Origin: Gammaproteobacteria bacterium (ex Lamellibrachia satsuma)
GTDB taxonomy: Bacteria > Pseudomonadota > Gammaproteobacteria > Chromatiales > Chromatiaceae
Assembly (NCBI GenBank): GCA_019623805.1
Contig: CP053680.1
Coordinates: forward strand, 3,450,001-3,514,000
Length of the DNA: 64,000 nt
Direction of reading: 5' to 3'
Shown here: positions 46,266-56,547 of the stretch, piece after piece
How the letters are laid out: every line of letters starts with the position of its first letter
Numbering within the stretch: the first letter of the stretch is position 1
Notes under the pieces: model-generated
Told to the model about the DNA's origin: nothing
Databases searched by the model: none
The model's input: only the letters and a program-made list of their open reading frames with translations
Program-made: the position numbers and the translations under genes

Positions 46266-49200
46266 ATGAACAATAAGATGAGAAAAGGCAAAACAGGGGT
46301 TTTTAACTTCGCCATTGCCTTGTCTATGTTGGCCGTTTCGGCGGCCCATTCAGGGCAAGTCACACTAAATGTGCAGGATCCAAGCGGAGCTCCTGTGAAT
46401 GGCTTCCGCTGGCTGATTCAAGAAGATACAACCTACGCGGTAACGCCTGATGTCAGCACTGGCGATATGCTTTCGCTAGGCTTTCATCGCAGTAACCATC
46501 CACCAGCGATCAATTCGGTTACTGGTGCCGGGTTGAGCGGTTATTCTGATACCGCCCAGGCCGTGGTTGCGGATGTTGAGGATAATAAGAACTATTATAT
46601 CTCTGTCCTGCCGTTCTCCGGATACAGTCTCTCCGGTGGTTCAGTCGCTATTGATGCCACAGGCACGGATCAGCAGACCGTCACTGTTACGGTTCAGCAG
46701 CAGCCGATTCCCACCGCGCAGATTTCGTTCTATCTTTTCCACGATCACTACCCGGTCAACGGCAATCCCGATCTGCCCCAGGAGATTAATCCTCCGGTAG
46801 GGAATGCGGGCCATGTGGACTGGAGCGGCTTCTCGCTCTTCCTGGAAGAGCCAGCTGGTAAGTATGGTCATAATGGTGGTCAGGTCATCCAGGATGCTTT
46901 CGCCAACCCGTTGGGTACGACCTATGATCGGACCTGTGATATCAACGGGAATCCGGATCTCAATCCGCTGACCAACTTTGTCTGCATGACTGCTGGCGCA
47001 CCCGTGGTAGCTACGCTGGGTGACGGTACCCTGCACCCCGATCAGGACGGCTTCCTCACGGTGAAGAATCTGGCGCCGGGCAAGTACGGCACCATCATGA
47101 TTCCGCCAACTGGTTCTAATTGGCAGCAGACCACCACCATTGAGGGTACCAAGGTTATCGACGCCTGGGTCAAGGCCAACGAGCCACCGGTGTTCGTTGA
47201 ATTTGGTCTGCCTGGTCCGCACGTCTTCGTGGGTTTTACCAAGGCGAGCAGTGAGTACGTCGCGGGGCAAGCGGGTGGGTTCCCACCCCTGCAGCCGCCG
47301 CTACCTGGTGAACAGACTGCAAATATCCTAGGTAAGGTGACTGATCAGCACATGTCACGTCCGCCTAATTTCACCTTTTTCAGTGGGCGCGATTTTCCGG
47401 CCTGCTGGGTGGCTTTGAACAGCATGGTCAACGGCGCTTTGGGCAAAGGTCTTTATGCTGCCCCCTGTGCTGCGGATTCAACCTTTTCGATTCCAAATCT
47501 CGCGCCGGGCAGCTACCAGCTTGCAATATGGGACGCCAATCTGACGGTGGTATTTGCCCAGACAGCGTTTTCTGTCGACACGACCGGTGGTACCTGTAAC
47601 GGTGGTCTATCCTGTGATTTTGGTGACGTCTCTGTCTTCAACTGGTTTGGCCGTCTTAACACTGCTGTCTTCAGCGATACCGATCAGGATGGTTTCTGGG
47701 ATCCGACTGAAGCGGGCATCGGCCCTGAGAGTCAGGATGTCACCATCCGCTGGCGCGACGGCACCGTCTATCAGAACTTCGCCACAGACAACGGCGGCGA
47801 GGCGCCTTTCGATACGGTCTTCCCCTTCTTCCACTGGTTGGTGGCGGAAGCGAGTTTCGCAAACAAAAAGGCGACCGGTGCAACCTTCGTTGTCGACGCC
47901 GGCGGCCCGGTCCTGCCCGATAATGGCTGGACCTACCCCTCCTTCGATCAACTCACTCCACAGACACAGTGTGCGGCCGGCGTAAGCTATGATCCTGTCA
48001 CCGGAACCTGTCCTGCAGGGAGCGAAGAAAATAATCCGAATACCGGTAACAACCTTTCCCGTACTGAGACGGGTGTGGTGCTGACCCAGGCCTTCCAGCA
48101 ATTTCTGGGTCAGACCAGCGTGATGCAGTTCGGCAAGGCCGACTACAAAACTTTTGAGTTCCCGAGCATTGCGAACGGCTTCACCACGACTTTCGTGGGT
48201 GAGAACGGTGGCATCTCCGGTATGGTCCACTACGCGATTACCCGTGCAGAGGATGATCCTCGGTTTACCGCTGTTGAGACCTGGGAGCCTGGTATTCCCC
48301 GGGTTCAGTTGAACCTCTACGCTGATGGTGACATCGACTGTTTTCCGCTGAATAATTTTCCGGCTGATTCCTGCGATATCGACTGGGATGGTGATGGCGT
48401 ATTCGATGCAGACGACAACTTGATCGATGACGTCAATATGAATGGCCTGGTCGATCTGGCGGATGCAGACAACTATCCCCAGGGTAACTTCCCCGGTCCC
48501 GAGGACATCGACCGGAATGGCAATTCCACATTCGACCTGGGCGATGCGCTCAATGTAGGCTACTCCGACAGTTGGGATGACAGCCTGCCTACAGGTTGCC
48601 AGGGTGAGTCGTTCACTTTCTTTACTGACCCGGCAGACCCGGCCACAGGTACGACCCCCGACTGCTACGATGGTCTGCGCAATTTTAACCAGATCCGTCC
48701 CGGCGTGTTTGACGGTGGTTGGGCCTTCGAAGGATATGACAGGGTCTCTTTACCGGTTGCAATCCAGACCAAGCTCTCCGCTTTCTATGCCACTCCGGCT
48801 GTTGCCTCGGTTGGCTTCGAAGGCATGCTGCCCGGTGACTATATCGTGGAGGCGAATACCCCTGCAGGTTATAAGATCGTGAAGGAGGAGGACCGCAACG
48901 TCGACTTTGGCGAAGTGTTCGTGCCTTCTGCACAGGCATTGGCAGTTACCTGCGTGGGTGACGATCATCAGGTACCGCCTCACTTCTCCATGCTGACCAA
49001 GGATGGCAGTGGTGATACGGCAATGCTGATCGATCCCGCAGTGAACGATCCGGCACCGTTTGCGGGTACGACGCGTCCGCTCTGCGATCGCAAGAAGATA
49101 GCGCTCTCGTCCGGTCAGAATGCCGCTACCGAGTTTCACCTGTATACCGATGTGCCGATCGCGGCCAACGTAACCGGTATGATTCTCAACGATTTGGCCA

Positions 49201-52121
49201 ATGAGTTCGATCCGAATTCACCGACCTTCGGTGAGAAGTTTGCACCACCGTGGACGCCTGTCGCCTTCTACGACTGGAACGGTGTTCAGGTTAGCCGGGT
49301 CTATGCCGATCAGTTTGGTCGCTATGACACGGTGGTTCCCTCCACCTTCAGCGCCAATCTGCCACAGCCTAGTGGTATGTCGCCCAATATGCTGGTCGCA
49401 TGCATGAACGATGCGGGGCCGGTTTCGAATCCGCTTATCGGCACGGTAGATGTCAGCGGTGATATCACTGGTGTTCCAGGGCAGATCATCACTGCGGGCG
49501 ACGTACCTGCAGAGGTGATAGATCCCTTCTTTGATTCCCAGTACAGCCAGTTCTGTTACACCTTCCAGTACATGCCGGGTTCCACTACCTATCTGGATAC
49601 ACCGGTATTGCCTGTAGCCGCATTTGCCGGCCCCGGCAAGTTCCCGCTGGATTGCAAGAGTCCTGATTTCACACCGACAATCGCGTCGGTCAGGCGGCAT
49701 CTGGGTGATGGTGGTGGTGGTCCCTTTGCACTGGCGAATCAGACGATCATCATCAAATCGATGGGCAAGATGTTGGTGCCAAATCCCGATTGGGACGGTA
49801 CTGGCAACATTCCGAAAAACATCGAGCGTGACTACAGGTTTGGTGCAGGCCAGGGCAGAGTCTTCCTGGAAGATGACGCTGGCATCCGTACCGAACTGAC
49901 GGTTGGCCTCTGGAGACAAAACCGGATCGAAGCTGATGTCACAGCGACAGATCCACTGGTCGCAATCCCACACGGTGCCTACCAGGTGGTTGTGGTCGGC
50001 ATGGACGGTACTGAGTCGCCTATCGGTGTAAGCCTTACAGTTGGCATCGAAGAGGGCTGGGGTGCACGGAACAACTGGACCCTGGGTAAATGGACTGATG
50101 CAGGTACCAACTACACCAAGCGGCTCAAATACGCCTACGAGGTGCGCTCAGTTGATCCCTTGGCTGTAGCCGGTCCGTTGGTTCATAACACCATTCAGGA
50201 TGCAATCGATGCAGCTAACCTCGGAGATCTGATCCTGGTTACTCCTGGTGTCTACGACGAGATGGTGATGATGTGGAAGCCCGTCAAACTCCAGGGTTGG
50301 GGTGCTGGAGACGTGGCTATCAACGCCCGCCAAGTGCCGACCGAGAAGATCATCGATTGGCGCACCCGGGCCAAGGCCTTGGTCGACAACGGTTTTATCG
50401 ATCCATTGCCTGGGCAGATCGTTGCCAACGTTCCATTCGCAGCACTGGCGGAGAATATCTTCCCCACCAGTGAGGGCGCAGGCATATTCGTTGCCGGCCT
50501 GGCGTCTTCGGCTACTTGCCTGGAGGATACTGACAGGCTGGCCTTCTGCCATAACCGCAATAAAGGCTCTCGCGTCGATGGCTTCACCATCGTTGGCGCC
50601 AGCAGCGGTGGTTCCATTGTGGTCAACGGTAATGCCAGTTTCATGGATGTGAGCAACAACCGGATCACCGCCAACTCTGGTTTCTTCGGCGGCGGTATCC
50701 GCATCGGTCATCCTCAACTGAGTCACGAGATCGTCAGTGTGAACGACCCTGCCTATACAGGTTTGGCCAACGCTGATATTGGTGACTTCGTCTACGATGA
50801 TGCTCACAACGATGATATCCGTGTCCACCACAACCAGATCTCTACCAATGGTGGGTTTGGCGGCGCTGGTGGCGGTGTCTCCCTGAATACAGGTGCCGAT
50901 AACTATCGGGTCCAGAAGAACTGGATCTGCGGTAACTTCACGCAGGGTGACGGCGGCGGTATCGCCCACTTGGGTTTTTCTGAAAATGGTTTGATCGAAG
51001 ATAACGATATTCTCTTCAATGAGTCGTTCGCCCAGGCCGGTCCCAGGACTGGTGGCGGCATCGCCATCCTCGGCCAGGCGGCACTTGTGCCTGAGACCTT
51101 TACCGGTGAGCTTCTCACCCCCGGTACCGGCAATGTTACTGTGGATTCCAACCGGATTCGCGGCAACCTGGCTGGCGCGGGTGACGGCGGTGGTATCAGT
51201 CTGGCCCTGGTCAATGGTCATGATGTGGCGCGCTTCCCAGACCGTAAAGGCAAGTGGAGTCAGGTGCGGATCTACAACAACATGATCGCCAACAACGTGG
51301 CTGGCGCCGCCGGTGGTGGCATCTCTCTGCAGGACGTGTTGAAGGCCGATATTCGTGCCAACACCGTTGCCAACAACGACAGTACAGCGACTGCGGCGAT
51401 CCTGACCTTTGCGCCTGGAAACGTCAATGAGTCCATTCCGATGCCGGCAGGTATCGTTTCGCGGACCCACAGCGCCGAATTGTCCAATGTAATGAGTGGC
51501 CATGTGGACCCGCTGGTACTTCCCGGTGGTGCAACCAGTGACTGGATTACCTTTTCAGACGCTAAGTTGAAAAACAACATCGTCCATCACAACCGCTCGT
51601 TCTACTGGCTGAACCAGGATCCTGTAGCAACCCCGCTGACGAACTTCGGAATCTTCCCCGCATCCTGCGCTGATCCTGTAGCAGGGGGGGCTGGTTGCGA
51701 CGTGGCCAACGTGGATCTCTACAGCGTTGATCTGGGAGTGCTCGATGGTCTGGTTACCAGTCTCGATCTGCAGTTGGAGCCTAAGAACTCACTGCTGACC
51801 GATACCGCGGGTTATGCCACCACCAATGTCATGGGTGATCCTGCCTTCGTGATGGGGTATGTCAACATTGCCCGAGACCAAACCCTGGTGTTTCAGGAGA
51901 GGACGGTTCTCCAGACAGCAGGTGCCTTCGATGAGGGTGGCAACTGGCTGCAGGTGAGCTACGGGCCACTGACGATATCTGCGGGTGACTACCACGTCAC
52001 CCCGGCGTCGGTGGGTATCGACAACGGTGCCAATGTACCGCTCCAGCTGGAGCTCGACTTCGATAATGAGCCTCGACCAGATGGAGGAAACAACGATATA
52101 GGTGCGGACGAACTGCAGTAG
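46266..52121 (+). CDS. Giant exported beta-helix protein of the copper/haem cluster
   Basis: This protein of ~1,951 residues has a Sec signal peptide (MNNKMRKGKTGVFNFAIAL... ends ~SAAHSGQ). Several Ig/carboxypeptidase-regulatory-like modules (IPNLAPGSYQLAIWD, GMLPGDYIVEANTPAG) are interspersed with calcium-binding-type Asp loops (DTDQDGFWDPTEAG, DWDGDGVFDADDN, DRNGNSTFDLGDA). An IPT-like block is near residue ~1,200. The last third is a right-handed parallel beta-helix, starting VHNTIQDAIDAANLGDLILV and repeating short GGG/SNNRI-type turns. No CxxCH or copper motif was found. ATG 46266 is preferred over ATG 46209, since the 19 extra residues would mask the signal. The gene is followed by three cupredoxin genes. 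The role may be a surface scaffold (inference). Confidence 0.75.
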   Translation: MNNKMRKGKTGVFNFAIALSMLAVSAAHSGQVTLNVQDPSGAPVNGFRWLIQEDTTYAVTPDVSTGDMLSLGFHRSNHPPAINSVTGAGLSGYSDTAQAVVADVEDNKNYYISVLPFSGYSLSGGSVAIDATGTDQQTVTVTVQQQPIPTAQISFYLFHDHYPVNGNPDLPQEINPPVGNAGHVDWSGFSLFLEEPAGKYGHNGGQVIQDAFANPLGTTYDRTCDINGNPDLNPLTNFVCMTAGAPVVATLGDGTLHPDQDGFLTVKNLAPGKYGTIMIPPTGSNWQQTTTIEGTKVIDAWVKANEPPVFVEFGLPGPHVFVGFTKASSEYVAGQAGGFPPLQPPLPGEQTANILGKVTDQHMSRPPNFTFFSGRDFPACWVALNSMVNGALGKGLYAAPCAADSTFSIPNLAPGSYQLAIWDANLTVVFAQTAFSVDTTGGTCNGGLSCDFGDVSVFNWFGRLNTAVFSDTDQDGFWDPTEAGIGPESQDVTIRWRDGTVYQNFATDNGGEAPFDTVFPFFHWLVAEASFANKKATGATFVVDAGGPVLPDNGWTYPSFDQLTPQTQCAAGVSYDPVTGTCPAGSEENNPNTGNNLSRTETGVVLTQAFQQFLGQTSVMQFGKADYKTFEFPSIANGFTTTFVGENGGISGMVHYAITRAEDDPRFTAVETWEPGIPRVQLNLYADGDIDCFPLNNFPADSCDIDWDGDGVFDADDNLIDDVNMNGLVDLADADNYPQGNFPGPEDIDRNGNSTFDLGDALNVGYSDSWDDSLPTGCQGESFTFFTDPADPATGTTPDCYDGLRNFNQIRPGVFDGGWAFEGYDRVSLPVAIQTKLSAFYATPAVASVGFEGMLPGDYIVEANTPAGYKIVKEEDRNVDFGEVFVPSAQALAVTCVGDDHQVPPHFSMLTKDGSGDTAMLIDPAVNDPAPFAGTTRPLCDRKKIALSSGQNAATEFHLYTDVPIAANVTGMILNDLANEFDPNSPTFGEKFAPPWTPVAFYDWNGVQVSRVYADQFGRYDTVVPSTFSANLPQPSGMSPNMLVACMNDAGPVSNPLIGTVDVSGDITGVPGQIITAGDVPAEVIDPFFDSQYSQFCYTFQYMPGSTTYLDTPVLPVAAFAGPGKFPLDCKSPDFTPTIASVRRHLGDGGGGPFALANQTIIIKSMGKMLVPNPDWDGTGNIPKNIERDYRFGAGQGRVFLEDDAGIRTELTVGLWRQNRIEADVTATDPLVAIPHGAYQVVVVGMDGTESPIGVSLTVGIEEGWGARNNWTLGKWTDAGTNYTKRLKYAYEVRSVDPLAVAGPLVHNTIQDAIDAANLGDLILVTPGVYDEMVMMWKPVKLQGWGAGDVAINARQVPTEKIIDWRTRAKALVDNGFIDPLPGQIVANVPFAALAENIFPTSEGAGIFVAGLASSATCLEDTDRLAFCHNRNKGSRVDGFTIVGASSGGSIVVNGNASFMDVSNNRITANSGFFGGGIRIGHPQLSHEIVSVNDPAYTGLANADIGDFVYDDAHNDDIRVHHNQISTNGGFGGAGGGVSLNTGADNYRVQKNWICGNFTQGDGGGIAHLGFSENGLIEDNDILFNESFAQAGPRTGGGIAILGQAALVPETFTGELLTPGTGNVTVDSNRIRGNLAGAGDGGGISLALVNGHDVARFPDRKGKWSQVRIYNNMIANNVAGAAGGGISLQDVLKADIRANTVANNDSTATAAILTFAPGNVNESIPMPAGIVSRTHSAELSNVMSGHVDPLVLPGGATSDWITFSDAKLKNNIVHHNRSFYWLNQDPVATPLTNFGIFPASCADPVAGGAGCDVANVDLYSVDLGVLDGLVTSLDLQLEPKNSLLTDTAGYATTNVMGDPAFVMGYVNIARDQTLVFQERTVLQTAGAFDEGGNWLQVSYGPLTISAGDYHVTPASVGIDNGANVPLQLELDFDNEPRPDGGNNDIGADELQ

Positions 52122-52218
52122 TTAAGCGCTTCCGTGGCCCTCGCATGAGGGTCACGGATACGTGAAAAAGCAATTCGAAATAACAATGGCAGTTACATAT
52201 TCATAAGGAGTAACGCCG

Positions 52219-53550
52219 ATGAAAATCTTCAAAATAAAATTGCTGCCCGCGGCCCTATTGTTGGCTTTGTCAGGTGGCGTGGGAACAGTTAACGCAGCAG
52301 TCTTCGTGCAGTGTCCTGGAGACGATAATGGAAACGCGATATGGGACGAGGAGGAGGTCCAGCCTGCAGCGAACACCAAGTGTATGCATCTGATCGCCGG
52401 TGACAGCTTTGCCGTAATGTCGGATGACAATCCTCTTTATATCTTCGGTTATGGAGATCAGACCGGTACCCTGGCGTCGGAAGTGATCAAGGAAGGTATC
52501 CTTGATGCGGAGTGGCCAGGTCCTACCGTAGAACTTGAGCAGAATGACGAGTTCTATCTATCATTGACCAATGTCGGCACGGTGATTCGTCCCGACCTGT
52601 TTGATCCCCATACCATCCACTTCCACGGCTTTCCCAATGCCTCGGCAGTGTTCGACGGTGTGCCGGAGGTCTCTATTTCCATCAATATGGGCGCCACACT
52701 GACCTACTACTATAACGTGGTGGAGCCTGGCACCTATATCTATCACTGCCATGTGGAGGCGACCGAGCACATGGAGATGGGCATGTTGGCCAACCTCTAT
52801 GTGCATCCTCTTCAGGATGTGACGGGCTGTGTGGATGCCCTGGGTGCGCCCAACGGCAACTGCTCGGTAGCCACTCGCAAGGGCGGTACCGATCCGGGTG
52901 CGCCCACGGGTTATACATACAATGACGGTGATGGTACTACCGCCTGGGACGTAGAACAGCCACTCCAGGTGTCCGCCTTCGACAGCGAGTTCCACGATGC
53001 CAGTCTCTTTGTTCAGCCGCTGCCTTTTGCAGCGCTCAAGGGCGACTATCCGCAGATCAACGGCCGCGGTTATCCCGATACGATTAATCCTGGGATTATG
53101 CCGCCACCAGCGGACAACTGGGCCTCGATAGTCGGTGCGGATGGTGAGATTCATCCTGCAGGTAAGGTCACCGGCAACCCGGGTGAGACACTCAATAACG
53201 ATACCCCAACCCAGTTGTTGGACTCCAACGCGACCGTAACCGCAGGTCAGACTCTGCTGCTACGGCTCTCCAATGTGGGTCTCGACCGCTTCTATACCCT
53301 GACCGCACCCGGATTGACGATGAAGATTGTCGGTACCGGTGCGCGGCATATGCGTAACGCAGCGGGAGATAAGAACCTCTACCGTGAGGTTGCCTCGGTC
53401 AATTTTGGTGGTGGTGAGACTCATGATGTGTTGGTCGATACCACTGGCGTAGCGCCGGGCACCTACTTTCTTCATGCCACAGAACTGCATCAGATGAGCA
53501 ATCTGACGCAGTTGGACGGCGGAATGATGACTGAGATTGTCGTGCAATAG
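52219..53550 (+). CDS. Two-domain cupredoxin protein, catalytic-type N-domain (MCO1)
   Basis: Exported (Sec signal MKIFKIKLLPAALLLALSGG, cleaved ~VNA-AV). The N-terminal cupredoxin domain has a full set of copper ligands: H131-x2-H134-x-H136-G (HTIHFHG), then H176-C177-H178 and H184, M189 (YIYHCHVEATEHMEMGM). These give type 1 (H131, C177, H184, M189) and half a trinuclear centre (H134, H136, H176, H178). In the C-terminal domain the same positions read LDRFYTLTAPGL and TYFLHATELHQM, lacking the HxHG and HCH motifs. It follows the giant protein by 97 bp and precedes two related genes by short gaps. Classed as a multicopper-oxidase-like protein; substrate unknown. Confidence 0.85.
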   Translation: MKIFKIKLLPAALLLALSGGVGTVNAAVFVQCPGDDNGNAIWDEEEVQPAANTKCMHLIAGDSFAVMSDDNPLYIFGYGDQTGTLASEVIKEGILDAEWPGPTVELEQNDEFYLSLTNVGTVIRPDLFDPHTIHFHGFPNASAVFDGVPEVSISINMGATLTYYYNVVEPGTYIYHCHVEATEHMEMGMLANLYVHPLQDVTGCVDALGAPNGNCSVATRKGGTDPGAPTGYTYNDGDGTTAWDVEQPLQVSAFDSEFHDASLFVQPLPFAALKGDYPQINGRGYPDTINPGIMPPPADNWASIVGADGEIHPAGKVTGNPGETLNNDTPTQLLDSNATVTAGQTLLLRLSNVGLDRFYTLTAPGLTMKIVGTGARHMRNAAGDKNLYREVASVNFGGGETHDVLVDTTGVAPGTYFLHATELHQMSNLTQLDGGMMTEIVVQ

Positions 53551-53586
53551 CGTCAAGCCGGAAGACGATCAAAGGAGATAAGCAAA

Positions 53587-55017
53587 ATGATAAAGATAAG
53601 ACAAAAAACCGTCCGCCTGCTCAGCATGCTATTGCTGGGTATGGCGATGACGACGATCGTGTCCCAATCCATGGCGGCGGGTCACGACATTCGGGGAATT
53701 AAACCTCAGGGGGGGACTACCTTCAATCTCTATGCCTTTCCCTTCAACATGAATCTGCCGGATGGCTCCAGCATGCATATGTGGGGCTTCGGAGACATGA
53801 ATGGAGGGGCCAATGCCAGCCACCCGGAGGGGAACGGCTACAGCTTGCCACAATATCCGGCGCCGACCTTGATCGTAAATGAAGGCGACACCATCACTAT
53901 CAATGTGACCAATTTCGGTGTTCCGGAGCCGGTCTCGATGGTGATTGCCGGACATAAAGCCAATGCGGTGGGTGGTACCCCTGGACTGGTGACCCGTCAG
54001 GCCGGGCTCAATGATACGGTCGCCTATACCTTTACAGCGAGTAACCCAGGCACCTATCTCTATCACAGTATGGGCGGTGTAAATCCCGGTCTGCACTCTG
54101 AGATGGGCTTGGTGGGTGCGCTGATCGTCCGGCCGACTGGTTTCGATTCTGCCGGCAACCGGATCGCTTATGGTGCCACGACAGAGTATGAGCAGGAGTT
54201 TCTTTACCTGCTGAGCGAGATGGACCCTGATATTCATGTGCAGATGGAACGGGGTCACTATAGCCACTTCACTAACTCTGATCGGCACGCCGCGATCTGG
54301 TTTGTCAATGGCCGGGTCTTTCCTGACCTGTTCCAGGGTGACTACAATCCACTCTTCCCCCATCAACCCTACCAGTCATTGTCCCTCTCCCATGCAGGCG
54401 ACAGGGTGCTGGTGCGTACGGTCAATACGGGGCACGACAGCCATCCGTTTCACTTCCACGGCGAGAATCTTCGTTTCATCGCCAGAGATGGACGACTGCT
54501 GTCTTCGGATGGTGGTGTAACACCGGATCTGGGGCGCTCTGATAACACCCTCAATTCCGCGCCGAAACAGACCGTTGACATGATCTGGACCTGGACGGGC
54601 AAGGATCTCAACTGGGATATCTACGGCCCTGTCGCCACCAATGGATGTACTGACAGCGATCACAACATGCTAGATGACGCCACCGGCGCGGCTTGCCATG
54701 ACAATATCTGTATCGATGTCAATCCTGTCGACGGTTTTGACGATGTCAATCACGAGTATTGCGCCGATCACGGCAAGGCTATCCCGGTATCGCTTCCCGG
54801 CGTGCAGGATCTGACCTTGGGCGGTTGGTGGAGCGGTAGTCCATTCCTCGGTGATACCGGCGACTTGCCTCCGGGTGAGGGTGGTCTCAATCCCTTTGGT
54901 GGCTACTTTCTGGTTTGGCACTCACATGCCGAGAAGGAGTTGACCACATGGGATATTTTTCCTGGTGGCAGCTTGAGCACGATGGTGGTTGTACCGCCTT
55001 ACGTGCCGATCCAGTGA
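53587..55017 (+). CDS. Two-domain cupredoxin protein, trinuclear-type C-domain (MCO2)
   Basis: Exported (Sec signal ending ~SMAAG). In the N-terminal domain the ligand positions read MVIAGHKAN and TYLYHSMGGVNPGLHSEMG, without the HxHG/HxH pairs. In the C-terminal domain H286-P-F-H289-F-H291-G (HPFHFHG) and H445-S-H447 (VWHSHAEKE) are intact. Ser446 replaces the type 1 Cys, and no axial Met follows. It therefore could supply four His to a trinuclear cluster but no type 1 site. A Cys-containing insert (~354-392) with CTDSDHN, CHDNICID and HEYCADH is unusual. AAAGGAG precedes the start. It is a paralogue of its two neighbours. Confidence 0.85.
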   Translation: MIKIRQKTVRLLSMLLLGMAMTTIVSQSMAAGHDIRGIKPQGGTTFNLYAFPFNMNLPDGSSMHMWGFGDMNGGANASHPEGNGYSLPQYPAPTLIVNEGDTITINVTNFGVPEPVSMVIAGHKANAVGGTPGLVTRQAGLNDTVAYTFTASNPGTYLYHSMGGVNPGLHSEMGLVGALIVRPTGFDSAGNRIAYGATTEYEQEFLYLLSEMDPDIHVQMERGHYSHFTNSDRHAAIWFVNGRVFPDLFQGDYNPLFPHQPYQSLSLSHAGDRVLVRTVNTGHDSHPFHFHGENLRFIARDGRLLSSDGGVTPDLGRSDNTLNSAPKQTVDMIWTWTGKDLNWDIYGPVATNGCTDSDHNMLDDATGAACHDNICIDVNPVDGFDDVNHEYCADHGKAIPVSLPGVQDLTLGGWWSGSPFLGDTGDLPPGEGGLNPFGGYFLVWHSHAEKELTTWDIFPGGSLSTMVVVPPYVPIQ

Positions 55018-55032
55018 CGGGGAGGGATAACA

Positions 55033-56547
55033 ATGAAAAGGTCAATAAAAATGAAGACGTATTTCAAGATGGGGGCTCTGGCCAGTGCCATGGTCCTCGC
55101 CACTGGGAATGTCTACGCACTGGATGTCTATCTGGCAGCCAAGGTCTATACAAGGATCATGCCGGGTGAGACAACGCCTATTACCATGTGGGGCTATACC
55201 GCTGATCCAGGTGGAACCTGCTATAACCTAACCTTTGATGCGGATCGTCTGGTATGCGTGAATGGCTTGGCGGATCCTTCCAACGACCCGACGTCGGCTG
55301 ACCGGAGAATAGATCTCCCTGCTGCCGACAGTACCCTGAATATCTATCTCTCCAATGGTTTGCCGGATCCGACATCCATTATGATTCAGGGACAGAAACT
55401 GCCGGTCTCCACTGGAGGCATGGGGCCGACCTGGAACGATAACACCACGGGCGGAAGAGCGGGTAACCTGACCAAACGGGTGCGCTCATTCGGCCTGGAA
55501 GCCGGGTCTGCTGGCGGCAAACAGCTCTATTCCTGGAGCGGCGCCACCGCCAACGCTATTGCCCGCACCGGCACCAACATCTATCACAGTGGCACTCATC
55601 CTCAAGAGCAGGTCTACATGGGGCTTTACGGTGCGATGACCCGTGATAATCTGGCGGGAGAAGCCTATGACGGTGTTGCTTATGACAATGAGGTGATGCT
55701 CTTCTATAGTGATATCGATCCAGAGCACAATGCTGCTGTTACTGCCGGGACTCATCTGACATCGATCGCTTATCATCCACGCTGGTTTCTCATCAACGGT
55801 GAACCCTACGAGAGCGGCGTGACGCCAGATATTGCTGCCGGCTTCGAAGGTGATCGAATATTGCTACGCATGTTGAGTGCGGCCGCCGAGACTCACGTAC
55901 CGACTCTGCAGGGTCTCCATGCCAATATCCATGCGGAGGATGGCCTGCAGTACAACTACCAGGATGTGGCAACCGGCGCACCCGGTTATGCTCCCCGTGA
56001 GCAATACTCTGTGCAGGTGCCACCCCTCAAGACTAAGGACGCCATTATCACCCCCGGTGCTGGACGTTACGCCGTCTATGACGGCAACGGATACATGACC
56101 AATCCCAGTGATCCCCTCGACGATACTGTAGGTGACGGTCTTGGTGGCATGCTGCGTTTCCTCGCCGTGAGCGGTCCGGCGGTGAACAATCCGCCGACTG
56201 CTAATGTAGATTCGGCCTCCACGACTGTTGATGTTCCGGTGGTTATTACGGTGCTGGATAACGATATCGATCCTGATGGGGATGCACTGAGTATTCTCGG
56301 AGTTTCTCCGCCAGCCAATGGTTCAGTCGCGATCGTCTCCAGCACGTTCGGAGGCGCCACGGTGCCCAACTCGGCTGTTGAATATACGCCAGGTCCTGGT
56401 TATATAGGCCCGGATGGTTTTACCTATACTGTGACTGACGGCGTCAATATTGTTGCTGGTGTACAGGTTTCGGTGGATGTACTCCCACCTAATGCCGCAC
56501 CGGTAGTCACCGGTAAAATGTTACCGCTGTCATGGGTACGCCGCTGA
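55033..56547 (+). CDS. Copper-less cupredoxin paralogue, N-terminal part (MCO3)
   Basis: Exported (Sec signal ends ~NVYA). It shares the fold blocks of MCO1/MCO2 (ITMWGY, PDPTSIMIQGQK, TNIYHSGTHPQEQVYMGLYGAM, WFLINGEPY, GDRILLRMLSAAAETHV). None of the HxHG or HCH motifs is present, so it probably binds no type 1 or trinuclear copper. From ~390 on there are tandem Ig-like modules of the Asp-rich type (VLDNDIDPDGDALSI). The frame stops at ~56545. The missing continuation lies in the next frame, and one extra A in AAAA (56515-56518) would join them. See the next entry. Confidence 0.75.
   Translation: MKRSIKMKTYFKMGALASAMVLATGNVYALDVYLAAKVYTRIMPGETTPITMWGYTADPGGTCYNLTFDADRLVCVNGLADPSNDPTSADRRIDLPAADSTLNIYLSNGLPDPTSIMIQGQKLPVSTGGMGPTWNDNTTGGRAGNLTKRVRSFGLEAGSAGGKQLYSWSGATANAIARTGTNIYHSGTHPQEQVYMGLYGAMTRDNLAGEAYDGVAYDNEVMLFYSDIDPEHNAAVTAGTHLTSIAYHPRWFLINGEPYESGVTPDIAAGFEGDRILLRMLSAAAETHVPTLQGLHANIHAEDGLQYNYQDVATGAPGYAPREQYSVQVPPLKTKDAIITPGAGRYAVYDGNGYMTNPSDPLDDTVGDGLGGMLRFLAVSGPAVNNPPTANVDSASTTVDVPVVITVLDNDIDPDGDALSILGVSPPANGSVAIVSSTFGGATVPNSAVEYTPGPGYIGPDGFTYTVTDGVNIVAGVQVSVDVLPPNAAPVVTGKMLPLSWVRR

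Noticed and set aside
50148..51503. A 451-residue minus-strand open frame
   Set aside because: It is antisense to the beta-helix part of the giant protein, is rich in Thr/Val/Gly with no domain, and has no ribosome site.
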